Shown piece by piece: positions 33,026 to 40,720 of a stretch of DNA of 64,000 bases. The translations under genes were made by a program, and so were the position numbers. The stretch is from the NCBI RefSeq assembly GCF_014646295.1, contig NZ_BMNE01000002.1:869440-933439 (forward strand). Reading direction: 5' to 3'. The notes beneath the pieces were generated by a model. It was given only the letters and a program-made list of their open reading frames with translations, did no database searches and was not told the DNA's origin. The stretch's first letter is position 1; each line of letters opens with the position of its first letter. The stretch comes from Nocardia rhizosphaerihabitans (GTDB lineage Bacteria; Actinomycetota; Actinomycetes; Mycobacteriales; Mycobacteriaceae).

Positions 33026-35506
33026 ATGTGCTCGGATCGGATCGCCGAGGTGGTCGCGCGCGAGCTCGCGGCCGACCCCGCTGTGGAAGCGCGGGTCGCC
33101 GAGTGCGTGCTGGCCGCCCTGTCCGAGGCCGACGACGACCGGGCCGCACCGGAGTCCGGTGATACCGGCGTCTTCCTGCGCTCCATCACCGTGCACGGTT
33201 TCCGTGGCATCGGGCCGACGGCCACGCTGGGACTGAACCCGGGACCTGGACTCACCCTGGTGGTCGGCCGCAACGGCAGCGGCAAGTCCAGCTTCGCCGA
33301 GGCCGCCGAATTCGCGCTGACCGGTGGCAATCGGCGCTGGGACGGCCGGTCGACCGCGTGGCGGGAAGGGTGGCGCAACCTGCACGAACCCGATCTCGCC
33401 CGGATCGAGGTCGAACTGCTCACCGCGGGGGCGAACACCGAGCTCACGGTCGCCACCCACTGGGCGCCCGGCAGCGAGCTGGGCGAGGCGCACTGGACGG
33501 AACAGCGTGGATCGGCCCGCCCCGTCCCGGTCGATCCACGCAGCAGGCGCCAACGCCTCGACCTGTACCGGCCGTTCCTGTCCTACAGCGAGCTCGGCGC
33601 ACTGGTCGACGGCAAACCGAGCGACCTGTTCGACGCGCTGCACCGGCTGCTGGGCCTCGACGAGCTCGCCGCGGCCGCCGAACACATCCGCCTGCGCAAA
33701 CTGGAACTCGAACGCGCCGTGCGGGATTCACGTCAATCCAGAACCGACCTGCTGGCCGAACTCGCCGAAGTCGACGACGACCGCGCCCGCGGTGTCGCCG
33801 ACCTGCTGCGTGCCCCCGAACCCGACCTCGACGCGGTGGCGGCCGCGGTGGCAGGTTCGGTGCTCGGCGTCGACGGCCCCGACGGACTGCGCGCGATCCT
33901 GCGCCTGGCCCTGCCCGACGCGGCACAGGTCGCGGCGACGGTGGACCGCCTCGCCGATGCGGCCGCCGACCTGTCCCGGCACGCGACCACCGACGCCGAG
34001 TCCGACCTCCGTGTCCTCGAATTGCTCACCCGCGCACGCGAACACGTCACCGCGAGCGAAACCTGCCCGTGCCCGGTCTGCGGCCGCGGCGACCTCGATG
34101 CCGCCTGGCTCACCGCAGCCGACGCCGAAATCACCCAGCGCAGTGCCCATTTAGCTGCGCTGCGTTCCGCTCGCGCCGAGTTCGACGCCGCGTTGACGGC
34201 CGCTCGCTCGCTCACCTCGCGTGTGCCGGCCGAACTGGGCGCGAACTCGATGGCTGTACAGGTGGATGCCTCCGTCTCGGCGGGCCGGACTCCGGCTGCC
34301 GGAGCTTCGCTTCTCGGCGCGCGGCTTGCGGCGGTTCGGCGTCTCTGGTCGCTGTGGGCTGAGCTCGGTGAGGCCGATTTCGACGACGGGTTCGCCGCAG
34401 GCTTCCGTGCTACGCACGCGGACCTGTCCGCCGAACTCGCAGCCCTGCACCGCGATACGCGCACCGAGCTGGAACGGCTCGACTCGGTGTGGTCGCCCTT
34501 GGTGCCGAGAATTCTCGCCTGGCTCGACCCCGCTCGCGCCGTGTCCGCCGACGCGGCCGAGCTGCGCGTGGTGAAGAAGGCGGCCGACTGGCTCAAATCA
34601 GCGACGGCGACGATCCGCGGCGAGCGGATGCGGCCGTTGGAGAGCACCGCCAGGTGGGTGTGGAGCACGCTGCGGCAGCAGAGCAATGTGGAGCTCGGCG
34701 CGATCCGGCTGCAGGGCAGTGCGGGGACGGCGCGGCGGGTGCTGCTCGATGTCACCGTCGACGAGGTCGACGGCGCGGCGCTCGGGGTGATGAGCCAGGG
34801 TGAGTTGCACGCGCTCGGACTGTCGCTGTTCCTGCCGCGAGCGACGATGGCGCACAGCCCCTTCCGCTTCGTCATGATCGACGATCCGGTGCAGGCGATG
34901 GACCCGGCGAAGGTCGACGGGCTGGCCAGGGTGCTCGCCGAGGTGGCGATCACCCGGCAGGTGGTGGTGTTCACCCACGACGAGCGCCTCGCCGAGGCCG
35001 TGCGCCGCATGCAGCTCGATGCCACGGTGCTCGAGGTCCAGCGCCGCGAACGCTCCATCGTCGAGGTCAGGGTGACCGGCGACCCGGTCCGCCGCTACCT
35101 CGACGACGCCCGCTCCCTGCTGCGCACACCCCAGCTGCCACCCGCGATCGCCGACGAACTGGTCGCCACGTGCTGCCGGTCAGCGATCGAAGCGGCCGGG
35201 CTGGCGAAGGCCCGTCACGAACTGCTCGCCACCGGCCTCGACCACGCCGAGGTGGAACGGCGCGTGCGCAACGCCCACACCACCCGCGCCATGATCACCC
35301 TCGCGATCATGGGTCCCGGCGCCCGCGTCGACGACCTCAACAAGCACCTGAGCGCGGTCGGCGGCCGCTGGCTGGTCGGCGTCCTGCGCGACGCCACCGC
35401 GGGCGCGCACGTGCCGATCGACCGGCCGATGCGCGAATTGATCAGCGACACCGAACGATTCATCGTCTGGTTACGCGCCCACGAGCCCGCCGCGGTCCGC
35501 TCGTGA
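33026..35506 (+). CDS. SMC/Rad50-like ATPase with CPxC zinc-hook motif
   Basis: 826 residues. N-terminal ABC-type half: FRGIG region, Walker A GRNGSGKSS (81-89). Long helical arms follow, and at their tip CPCPVCG contains a CPxC motif (349-352), as in Rad50-type zinc hooks that dimerise through zinc. The C-terminal half has the signature VMSQGELHALGLSLFLPRA (588-605), Walker B FVMIDDPVQAMDP (615-627) and an H-loop FTHDERL. So it should bind DNA or another polymer and hydrolyse ATP. The ATG at 33026 is preferred because AAGGGGG lies 9 bases upstream; 33017 is the alternative. The stop overlaps the next start (GTGA), so the two products probably act together. Candidate DNA-sensing or defence ATPase. 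Confidence 0.83.
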   Translation: MCSDRIAEVVARELAADPAVEARVAECVLAALSEADDDRAAPESGDTGVFLRSITVHGFRGIGPTATLGLNPGPGLTLVVGRNGSGKSSFAEAAEFALTGGNRRWDGRSTAWREGWRNLHEPDLARIEVELLTAGANTELTVATHWAPGSELGEAHWTEQRGSARPVPVDPRSRRQRLDLYRPFLSYSELGALVDGKPSDLFDALHRLLGLDELAAAAEHIRLRKLELERAVRDSRQSRTDLLAELAEVDDDRARGVADLLRAPEPDLDAVAAAVAGSVLGVDGPDGLRAILRLALPDAAQVAATVDRLADAAADLSRHATTDAESDLRVLELLTRAREHVTASETCPCPVCGRGDLDAAWLTAADAEITQRSAHLAALRSARAEFDAALTAARSLTSRVPAELGANSMAVQVDASVSAGRTPAAGASLLGARLAAVRRLWSLWAELGEADFDDGFAAGFRATHADLSAELAALHRDTRTELERLDSVWSPLVPRILAWLDPARAVSADAAELRVVKKAADWLKSATATIRGERMRPLESTARWVWSTLRQQSNVELGAIRLQGSAGTARRVLLDVTVDEVDGAALGVMSQGELHALGLSLFLPRATMAHSPFRFVMIDDPVQAMDPAKVDGLARVLAEVAITRQVVVFTHDERLAEAVRRMQLDATVLEVQRRERSIVEVRVTGDPVRRYLDDARSLLRTPQLPPAIADELVATCCRSAIEAAGLAKARHELLATGLDHAEVERRVRNAHTTRAMITLAIMGPGARVDDLNKHLSAVGGRWLVGVLRDATAGAHVPIDRPMRELISDTERFIVWLRAHEPAAVRS

Positions 35507-35940
35507 ATCCGCCGGTGAACCGCAGGCACCGGCCGCGACGCGCGAAGTACACCCCGCGCCCCTCGGTGGCCGAACGGCTGGAGGCGGCCGAACATCTCCT
35601 GTCCGGCGCCGTATCGGATGCCGGTGGCGTGTGGTCGCGGGCGGTCGCGTGGATTCTGCGGCTCGCGCTCGAGCAAGCGGTCGACGAACTGTGGGCGCAG
35701 ATCGCCCCGGAACTCATGCGCTGTCCGATGCGCGCGCAGCTGCTCGCGCTGCGCGTCTACGCGGGGCCGGAGACCGCGGGACAGGTCGGCGCGCTGTGGG
35801 CCGCGCTGTCCCGGGCGGCCCACCACCTCGACTACGAGATGGCGCCCAGCGTCACCGATCTGCGGCGCTGGCGTGATCAGACCGCCGACCTCGCCAGGTC
35901 GCTCGAACTGGTCCCACTGGCGCACCAGCCCTTCGGCTGA
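35503..35940 (+). CDS. Helical partner protein of the SMC-like ATPase (145 aa)
   Basis: GTG at 35503 overlaps the ATPase stop codon. The protein begins MNPPVNRRHRPRRAKYTPRP, a basic tail likely to touch nucleic acid, then four or five helices (ERLEAAEHLLSGAV, WSRAVAWILRLALEQAVDELW, LWAALSRAAHHLDYEM, LRRWRDQTADLARSLEL). The SRAAHHLDYE helix is reminiscent of HEPN or abortive-infection helical domains, but the classic R-x4-H ribonuclease motif is not met. No enzyme family is recognised. Strict coupling suggests a subunit or effector of the ATPase. Confidence 0.65.
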   Translation: MNPPVNRRHRPRRAKYTPRPSVAERLEAAEHLLSGAVSDAGGVWSRAVAWILRLALEQAVDELWAQIAPELMRCPMRAQLLALRVYAGPETAGQVGALWAALSRAAHHLDYEMAPSVTDLRRWRDQTADLARSLELVPLAHQPFG

Positions 35941-35984
35941 GCCCGCGTGGCCGACGGACGCCGCGACCCGGCAGGATGACCGGC

Positions 35985-36374
35985 ATGGGTGAAGCGAAAT
36001 CGTGTCCGTGCCGCCGCGGCGAACCGTTCGACAGCTGCTGCGGGCCGATCCTGGCAGGCACGCGACCCGCGCCGACCGCCGAGACCCTGATGCGCTCGCG
36101 CTATACCGCCTACGTCGTCGGCGACACCGACTACCTGCTGCGGTCGTGGCACCCGAACACCCGCCCCGACAGTCTGGAACTCGACCCCGACCAGCGGTGG
36201 CTGTTCCTGGAGATCGTCGGCACCCAGCGTGGCGGCCCGTTCGACGACAACGGCACCGTCGAGTTCATCGCCCACTACAAACTGGACGGCGTGCGCGACG
36301 CGATGCACGAGCTGAGCACTTTCGTGCGGGTCGACGGCGCGTGGGTGTATCTCGACGGCACCTTCCAGGCCTGA
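35985..36374 (+). CDS. YchJ-family protein with SEC-C metal-binding motif
   Basis: 129 residues from the ATG at 35985 (an ATG at 35976 is also in frame; AGGA lies about 12 bases before the chosen start). The N-terminal CPCRRGEPFDSCCGP is the SEC-C zinc-binding motif, followed by AETLMRSRYTAYVVGDTDYLLRSWHP and a cystatin-like NTF2-type fold, the typical YchJ architecture. Function in the family is unknown; a role in metal or protein handling is assumed. Separated by 12 bases from the next small redox gene, so they may be co-transcribed. Confidence 0.85.
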   Translation: MGEAKSCPCRRGEPFDSCCGPILAGTRPAPTAETLMRSRYTAYVVGDTDYLLRSWHPNTRPDSLELDPDQRWLFLEIVGTQRGGPFDDNGTVEFIAHYKLDGVRDAMHELSTFVRVDGAWVYLDGTFQA

Positions 36375-36386
36375 CACACTGACCTC

Positions 36387-36662
36387 GTGCCCAGGATCGC
36401 GATCGAATACTGCACCCAATGCCGCTGGCTGCTGCGCGCGAGCTGGATGGCACAGGAACTGCTGACCACCTTCGCCACCGACCTCGGCGAGGTGGCCCTG
36501 GTGCCCGGCCAGGGCGGCATCTTCCGGATCACCCTCGACGGCGAGCAGCTGTGGGAACGCAAGGCCGACGGCGGTTTTCCCGATATCGCCGTCCTCAAGC
36601 AGCGCGTCCGCGACCGCATCGCCCCGGATCGCGACCTCGGCCACGTCGATCGGCGCGACTGA
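36387..36662 (+). CDS. Rdx/SelT-SelW-SelH-family thioredoxin-like protein
   Basis: 91 residues with an N-terminal RIAIEYCTQCRWLLRASW motif: beta strand, then CxxC (C9, C12) at the start of a helix, as in SelW-like Rdx proteins where one cysteine is selenocysteine in animals. The rest, GGIFRITLDGEQLWERKADGGFPD, fits the family's short alpha/beta fold. It is probably a cytosolic thiol-redox adaptor. GTG start. The gene follows YchJ and converges on the DoxX gene with a 3-base gap. Confidence 0.85.
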   Translation: MPRIAIEYCTQCRWLLRASWMAQELLTTFATDLGEVALVPGQGGIFRITLDGEQLWERKADGGFPDIAVLKQRVRDRIAPDRDLGHVDRRD

Positions 36663-36665
36663 ACC

Positions 36666-37007
36666 TCAGGCGAACAGGACGGCTCCTGCGACCGACAGTC
36701 CCAGAATGACCGCGGGCGGTCCGGCATGGCCGAGATCGCGGTGGATGGCATGCGCGATCAGCGCGAGGACGAAGTAGACCACCAGGCCGAGTGCAGCGGC
36801 CAGACCCAGCGGCGTCCACCACAATCCGGCCACCAGACCACCCGCCGCCGCGAACAGCACGGCCGCGAGCAGCGGAAGTCTTCGCCGTTCGACCCCGACC
36901 CTGGCGTAGGCCGCCACGACCTCGGGCTTCCCCGACAATTTCGCACGGGCCGAGTAGACGAGCAGGGCGGCCAGCAGCAAGGCGACCACGATACGCGCGA
37001 CGGTCAT
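36666..37007 (-). CDS. DoxX/MauE-like small membrane protein
   Basis: 113 residues with four predicted membrane helices: VARIVVALLLAALLVYSA (3-20), LPLLAAVLFAAAGGLVAG (44-61), LGLAAALGLVVYFVLALIAHA (67-87) and AVILGLSVAGAVLFA at the end. The first helix followed by RAKLSGKPEVVAAYARVGV is a typical DoxX N-terminal segment. DoxX proteins form membrane redox complexes with thiol enzymes or sense oxidative stress. It is divergent from a TetR gene with a palindrome between them, so repression by that TetR is likely. Confidence 0.8.
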   Translation of the reverse strand: MTVARIVVALLLAALLVYSARAKLSGKPEVVAAYARVGVERRRLPLLAAVLFAAAGGLVAGLWWTPLGLAAALGLVVYFVLALIAHAIHRDLGHAGPPAVILGLSVAGAVLFA

Positions 37008-37045
37008 GGCGCGTCTTCTTCCACGAGCGGATAGGTCTCCTCGAT

Positions 37046-37063
37046 TCTATACGTTTGTATAGA
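37046..37063. promoter_or_regulatory. Operator-like palindrome between doxX-like and tetR genes
   Basis: TCTATAC-GTTT-GTATAGA, a perfect 7+7 inverted repeat centred between the two divergent starts and overlapping the promoter of the TetR gene. Likely binding site of the adjacent TetR regulator. Confidence 0.65.
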
Positions 37064-37070
37064 TTCGTTC

Positions 37071-37076
37071 TAGGGT
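37071..37076 (+). promoter_or_regulatory. -10 box for leaderless tetR gene
   Basis: TAGGGT ends 6 bases before the ATG at 37083. Its -35 zone falls inside the palindrome, so a bound repressor would block RNA polymerase. Confidence 0.5.
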
Positions 37077-37082
37077 CGAAGC

Positions 37083-37667
37083 ATGAGCCCGCAACCGAGT
37101 AACCGCACCGCCTTGCTCGAGGGCGCGCTGCGTTGTCTGGCGCGGATGCCGGTCGATCAGGTCTCCGCCCGCGCGGTCGCCGCCGAATCGGGCGCGAACC
37201 TGGCGTCCATCGGCTATCACTTCGGCTCGAAGGACGCACTGGTGACCGCGGCCGTTGTCGCGGGCCTCGATCGCTGGCTGGACGAGATAGCCGCGCGGGC
37301 GAGCGTCGTGCGCGCGGGCGCCGATCCGGCCGACCGTTTCCGGCGCGCTGTCGACGCGGCCGACGCCTCGCGTGGCGAACACGAGGGACTGGCCCGTGCC
37401 TATGTCGTGGCGCTCGGCCGCGCGCAGCACGACCCGGTCGTCGCCGAGCGGCTCATCGACGGTTTCCGTCGCACCAGACCCGCGGTGGCCTCGGTGCTCG
37501 GCCTCGGCGTCGACGATATCGGTGTCGACGCGGGCGCACTGATGCACGCGATGTTCACCGGCCTGCTCGTCCAATCCCTGCTCGACGAGGATCTGGCACT
37601 GTCCGGTGACCGGATCGCCGACGCGCTACGGCGCATCGCCGATACCCTTGCGGGCCAAGGCAACTGA
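37083..37667 (+). CDS. TetR/AcrR-family transcriptional regulator
   Basis: 194 residues. The N-terminal HTH is VSARAVAAESGANLASIGYHFGSKDALV, with the usual GYHFGSKD recognition end. The C-terminal helical ligand domain is typical in length; ligand unknown. It is divergent from the DoxX-like gene, with a perfect palindrome in the 75-base gap, so it probably represses itself and its neighbour. Leaderless ATG. It converges on the FmdB-like gene with a 2-base gap. Confidence 0.88.
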   Translation: MSPQPSNRTALLEGALRCLARMPVDQVSARAVAAESGANLASIGYHFGSKDALVTAAVVAGLDRWLDEIAARASVVRAGADPADRFRRAVDAADASRGEHEGLARAYVVALGRAQHDPVVAERLIDGFRRTRPAVASVLGLGVDDIGVDAGALMHAMFTGLLVQSLLDEDLALSGDRIADALRRIADTLAGQGN

Positions 37668-37669
37668 CC

Positions 37670-37891
37670 TCAGCAGCAGCCGCCCCCGCCGCAGCAACCG
37701 CCACCGGCCGGCCGGGGCGCGGCGACGGGCGCGGGCGCGGCGCCGCGGCCGACGGTTCCGAAGGTGGTCAGCAGTTTGACCGTGTCGTCGTGCCCCGCGG
37801 GGCAAGCGGCCGGATCCGAAGCCTGCGCCATCGGCCGGTTCACCTCGAACGTGTCGCCGCAGGAGCGACACCGGAAGCTGTAGTTCGGCAT
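37670..37891 (-). CDS. FmdB-family zinc-ribbon protein with Cys-rich tail
   Basis: 73 residues. MPNYSFRCRSCGDTFEV is the FmdB/CxxC_CxxC_SSSS zinc-ribbon start, with CxxC (C8, C11) and CPAGH later. The C-terminus is Ala/Pro-rich and ends in GGGCCGGGGCC, a second cysteine cluster that could bind metal. The ATG at 37891 is preferred over the upstream in-frame ATG at 37942 because the conserved domain begins there and a TACACT -10 box lies 6 bases before it. Possible regulatory or metal-binding role; no experimental function known to me. Confidence 0.8.
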   Translation of the reverse strand: MPNYSFRCRSCGDTFEVNRPMAQASDPAACPAGHDDTVKLLTTFGTVGRGAAPAPVAAPRPAGGGCCGGGGCC

Positions 37892-38239
37892 CGGCACAGT
37901 GTATGCAGTCGGGCCGAGGTTGTAGGCCGCCGATGTCGGCATACTTTCGGCTATCTCGATGGGGTGTCATCCGGGTGGGGTCTCGGCGCGGGATGGCGAC
38001 CGTGTGGAATCGATGCTCTGGGTCGCGTCCGTGCCTGAAATCACAGTGTGACCGGTTCGCGGTGCGCTGGAGGGGGAGATTCGCGTGTGTCCGCGAAGTA
38101 ACTGTTACCTGCGGGAATCGTGCGTTGCGAGGCCGTTCGGGGCGGGCGGACGTACTCTCGTAGTGAGTCACCAGGTGCTGCGGCCTGCGGGAGCAAATAC
38201 ACAGGCACCCGTGGGTTCGCGCCGGCAAGGAGGTGTGCG
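37892..38239. promoter_or_regulatory. Divergent regulatory region of fmdB-like and carboxylesterase genes
   Basis: 348 bases without a gene. Minus strand: TACACT -10 box at 37898-37903 for the FmdB-like gene, leaderless. Two tight palindromes lie nearer the esterase: TCACA-G-TGTGA (38041-38051) and GTAAC-T-GTTAC (38098-38108). A TACTCT -10-like box at 38153-38158 may start the esterase mRNA, which has an AAGGAGG RBS at 38227-38233. Confidence 0.5.
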
Positions 38240-39817
38240 ATGAGCATTCAGTCCGATCTCCACCCCGAAGTGGGGATGCGCGAGGCCGAACCGCTGGCGC
38301 GGACCGAGTACGGAATCGTCAGCGGGACCTGGGACGGGCCGATCGCCGTGTGGCGCAGCGTGCCGTATGCCGCGGCGCCTGCCGGACCGGCCCGCTTCTC
38401 CCTGCCGCGGCCCCCGGAGCGCTGGGACGGCGTGCGCGACTGCGTCGTCTTCGGTGACATCGCGCCGCAGGCCATGGGCTCGATGGTCCCGGTCGACTCC
38501 GATCTGGCCATGGGCGAGGACTGTCTGTGGGTCAATGTCTGGTCGCCGCGACCGGAGCCGAGCGAGGACGAACCGCGGCCGGTGATGGTGTGGCTGCACG
38601 GCGGCGCGTACTGCCTCGGCACGGCCGCCCAGACCATCTACGACGGACGCAAACTGGCCGAAGCGGGCGACGTGGTCGTGGTCTCGGTGAACTACCGGAT
38701 CGGGGTACTCGGCTTCCTTGACCTGTCCTCGTTCGGTGCGCCGTTCACCCCGAACCTGGGCCTGCACGATCAGCTGGCCGCGCTGGCCTGGGTGCGCGAC
38801 AATATCGCCGCGTTCGGTGGTGATCCGGGCAATGTCACGGTGTTCGGTGAGTCCTCGGGCGCCGGCTGCGTCACCGCCCTGCTCACCTCGCCCGCCGCGG
38901 CCGGGCTGTTCCACAAGGCGATCGCCCAGAGCCCGCCCGCCACCACCGTTTTCGGGCAGGAACGCGCGGCTGTCGTCGCCCAGCGCTATCTGGAACTGCT
39001 CGAACTCGGTCCCGGCGAGACCGATCGGCTGCTCGAGCTGCCGATCGAGCAGCTCGTCGAGGTCGGCGCGGTGCTGCTGGACGAGGTGCCGATCAAGGAA
39101 CCGGGCAGGCTCGCGGCGGCGCCGGTCGTCGACGGTGATCTGCTGCCCGGCTATCCGATCGACCGCTTCCAGCAGGGCCGTTCGCATCGAGTGCCGCTGC
39201 TGATCGGCACCAATCGCGACGAGGCCTCGCTGTTTCGCGTGCTGCGGTCACCGATCATGCCGGTGACTCCCGACGCGGTGAACGCGATGCTCAACGATGT
39301 CGCGGCCTCGCATCCGGAGATGTCGCCCGAGCGGATCGCCGAGATCACCTCCGCCTACCCCGATCTCACGAAAACCCGCGGGGCGCTGGCCATGTCCACC
39401 GACGCGGCCTTCCGGATGCCCGCAGCCTGGGTCGCCGAGGGGCACGCCCAGCACTCACCGACCTGGATGTACCGCTTCGACTACGCCACCCCGATGTTGA
39501 AGGCGGCGCGCGTCGGCGCCGGGCACGCCACCGAATTGCCTTATGTCTTCGGCAACTTCGGCACGCTGAACCACGATCCGACGTTCTGGCTGGGTGGTCG
39601 CAAGGCCTCGGTCGCGGTGTCGGGCCGCATGCAGCGCCGCTGGCTCGCCTTCGCCGAACACGGCGTGCCCGCGGCACTGGACGGCTCCAAGCATTGGCCG
39701 CACTACCGGCCCGCCGCGCGCACCACCTTGCTGATCGACACCATCGACCGCGTCGTCGACAACCCCGACGCCGACCTGCACACGGCATGGGGCGACCAGG
39801 CCGTCGGCTTCAGCTGA
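38240..39817 (+). CDS. Type B carboxylesterase/lipase
   Basis: 525 residues. GxSxG nucleophile motif FGESSGAG with S205, oxyanion motif HGGAY (120-124), the EDCLWVNVW signature of type B esterases, and an Asp/Glu and His triad to be expected further on (GTNRDEASLF, GVGAGHATELPYVFG). No signal peptide, so cytosolic. The RBS AAGGAGG six bases before the ATG at 38240 sets the start; earlier in-frame starts give Arg-rich sequence. Hydrolyses ester bonds of unknown substrates. Alone in its transcription unit. Confidence 0.9.
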   Translation: MSIQSDLHPEVGMREAEPLARTEYGIVSGTWDGPIAVWRSVPYAAAPAGPARFSLPRPPERWDGVRDCVVFGDIAPQAMGSMVPVDSDLAMGEDCLWVNVWSPRPEPSEDEPRPVMVWLHGGAYCLGTAAQTIYDGRKLAEAGDVVVVSVNYRIGVLGFLDLSSFGAPFTPNLGLHDQLAALAWVRDNIAAFGGDPGNVTVFGESSGAGCVTALLTSPAAAGLFHKAIAQSPPATTVFGQERAAVVAQRYLELLELGPGETDRLLELPIEQLVEVGAVLLDEVPIKEPGRLAAAPVVDGDLLPGYPIDRFQQGRSHRVPLLIGTNRDEASLFRVLRSPIMPVTPDAVNAMLNDVAASHPEMSPERIAEITSAYPDLTKTRGALAMSTDAAFRMPAAWVAEGHAQHSPTWMYRFDYATPMLKAARVGAGHATELPYVFGNFGTLNHDPTFWLGGRKASVAVSGRMQRRWLAFAEHGVPAALDGSKHWPHYRPAARTTLLIDTIDRVVDNPDADLHTAWGDQAVGFS

Positions 39818-40027
39818 TCGGGCCTAGCCGAGCAGACCCGGGATCGGCGCACCGAGCGCGCCCAGCCACTGCGCGAGGGCGCCGAGCGGTCCGTGTACCG
39901 AGGCCGCCGCACCCGCGACGGCTGTGGCCGCCTGCGCGATCCGGGGTGGTCGACGAGGCAGGCCAGGAAGCGGAGGGCCTGTCGGCCACCGAGGGTCGAG
40001 GCACGCGGCTGAGCGGGCGGATGGTGC

Positions 40028-40033
40028 TAAATT
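40028..40033 (+). promoter_or_regulatory. -10 box of the antitoxin-toxin operon
   Basis: TAAATT ends 6 bases before the antitoxin ATG at 40040. The surrounding GCTAAATTGGTGCT includes a repeated GGTGCTA (40024-40030 and 40035-40041), which may be part of an operator. Confidence 0.45.
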
Positions 40034-40039
40034 GGTGCT

Positions 40040-40252
40040 ATGTCGAATCTGAATCTGCGGCTACCCGACGACCTGCATACCGCCGCCGCGGCTGAAGCCG
40101 ACGCGGCGCACATGTCGCTCAACAGTGTGATTTGCGATGCCCTCCGGGACTGGGTCGCCTTGCGTGCGCTCAGCCGCAAAGAGGATGCCATTCTGGATCG
40201 CGTCATGAACGAGGATGCGGATCTGCTCGCGCTGATCCGGGGAATCGAGTAG
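40040..40252 (+). CDS. Ribbon-helix-helix antitoxin
   Basis: 70 residues. MSNLNLRLPDDLHTAAAAEA is a typical RHH beta-strand and first helix (NLRLPDDLH), then HMSLNSVICDALRDWVA as second helix. The acidic C-terminal tail (EDAILDRVMNEDADLLALIRGIE) would wrap around and block the partner toxin. It overlaps the next gene by one base (TAGTG). RHH proteins bind their own promoter as dimers, so autoregulation at the upstream -10 box is expected. Confidence 0.82.
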   Translation: MSNLNLRLPDDLHTAAAAEADAAHMSLNSVICDALRDWVALRALSRKEDAILDRVMNEDADLLALIRGIE

Positions 40253-40635
40253 TGCGTCCAGAAGCGCTGATCAAATGCAACCAGCGAGTCACCGAGGGGG
40301 CCGGTGCGATTCGTGATCTGGGCTTGGTCGCCGCGGCCGCGACGAGGGCAGACCAGATCGTGCTGGGTCGCGAGGCCTACCCGACACCGGAGCTGAAGGC
40401 CGCGGCGGTCTTCCAATCGGTCATCCGTGATCAAGCATTCACCGAGGGCAACAAGATGACGGCGTGGGTTGCCGTTCGTCTGCTCCTCGGATGCTATGGA
40501 ATTGTCCCGGGCATCGAGCCCACCGCCGTGGTCGCGCTGATCGACGCCGTCGCGACGGAACGCACCGAGGTCGCCTGGATTGCGACCCAGTTCGCGGTCC
40601 GTCCGCATGTCGCGCCTGCGTCGTCGACTGCCTGA
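40252..40635 (+). CDS. Doc-like (Fic/DOC family) toxin with degenerate Fic motif
   Basis: 127 residues. MRPEALIKCNQRVTEG and AAVFQSVIRDQAFTEGNKMTAWVAVRLLL resemble Doc/Fic proteins that modify targets such as EF-Tu. In the core motif HPFx[D/E]GNxR, the catalytic His is Gln, Pro is Ala and the Arg position is Met (QAFTEGNKM). The F, E, G and N residues remain. This suggests either loss of transferase activity or a different chemistry. GTG at 40252 overlaps the antitoxin stop. A 20-bp hairpin terminator follows. An earlier in-frame start at 40132 lies inside the antitoxin and is unlikely. Confidence 0.75.
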   Translation: MRPEALIKCNQRVTEGAGAIRDLGLVAAAATRADQIVLGREAYPTPELKAAAVFQSVIRDQAFTEGNKMTAWVAVRLLLGCYGIVPGIEPTAVVALIDAVATERTEVAWIATQFAVRPHVAPASSTA

Positions 40636-40670
40636 TCGCCCCTCCGAGCAGGCGGTTTTGCCAGCGGAAA

Positions 40671-40714
40671 CGACGCGGGGCCGCTACCGGGTGTCCGGTA
40701 GCGGCCCCGCGTCG
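40671..40714. terminator. Perfect 20-bp hairpin, bidirectional terminator
   Basis: CGACGCGGGGCCGCTACCGG, GTGT loop, then the exact complement. It lies 35 bases after the toxin stop and 6 bases after the stop of the convergent manB gene, and can end both transcripts. Confidence 0.85.
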
Positions 40715-40720
40715 AGCAGC

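Noticed and set aside
35503..35940. Small partner protein considered as a HEPN ribonuclease
   Set aside because: The R-x4-H motif is not present; only an S-x3-H pattern in a helix. Kept as helical protein of unknown function.
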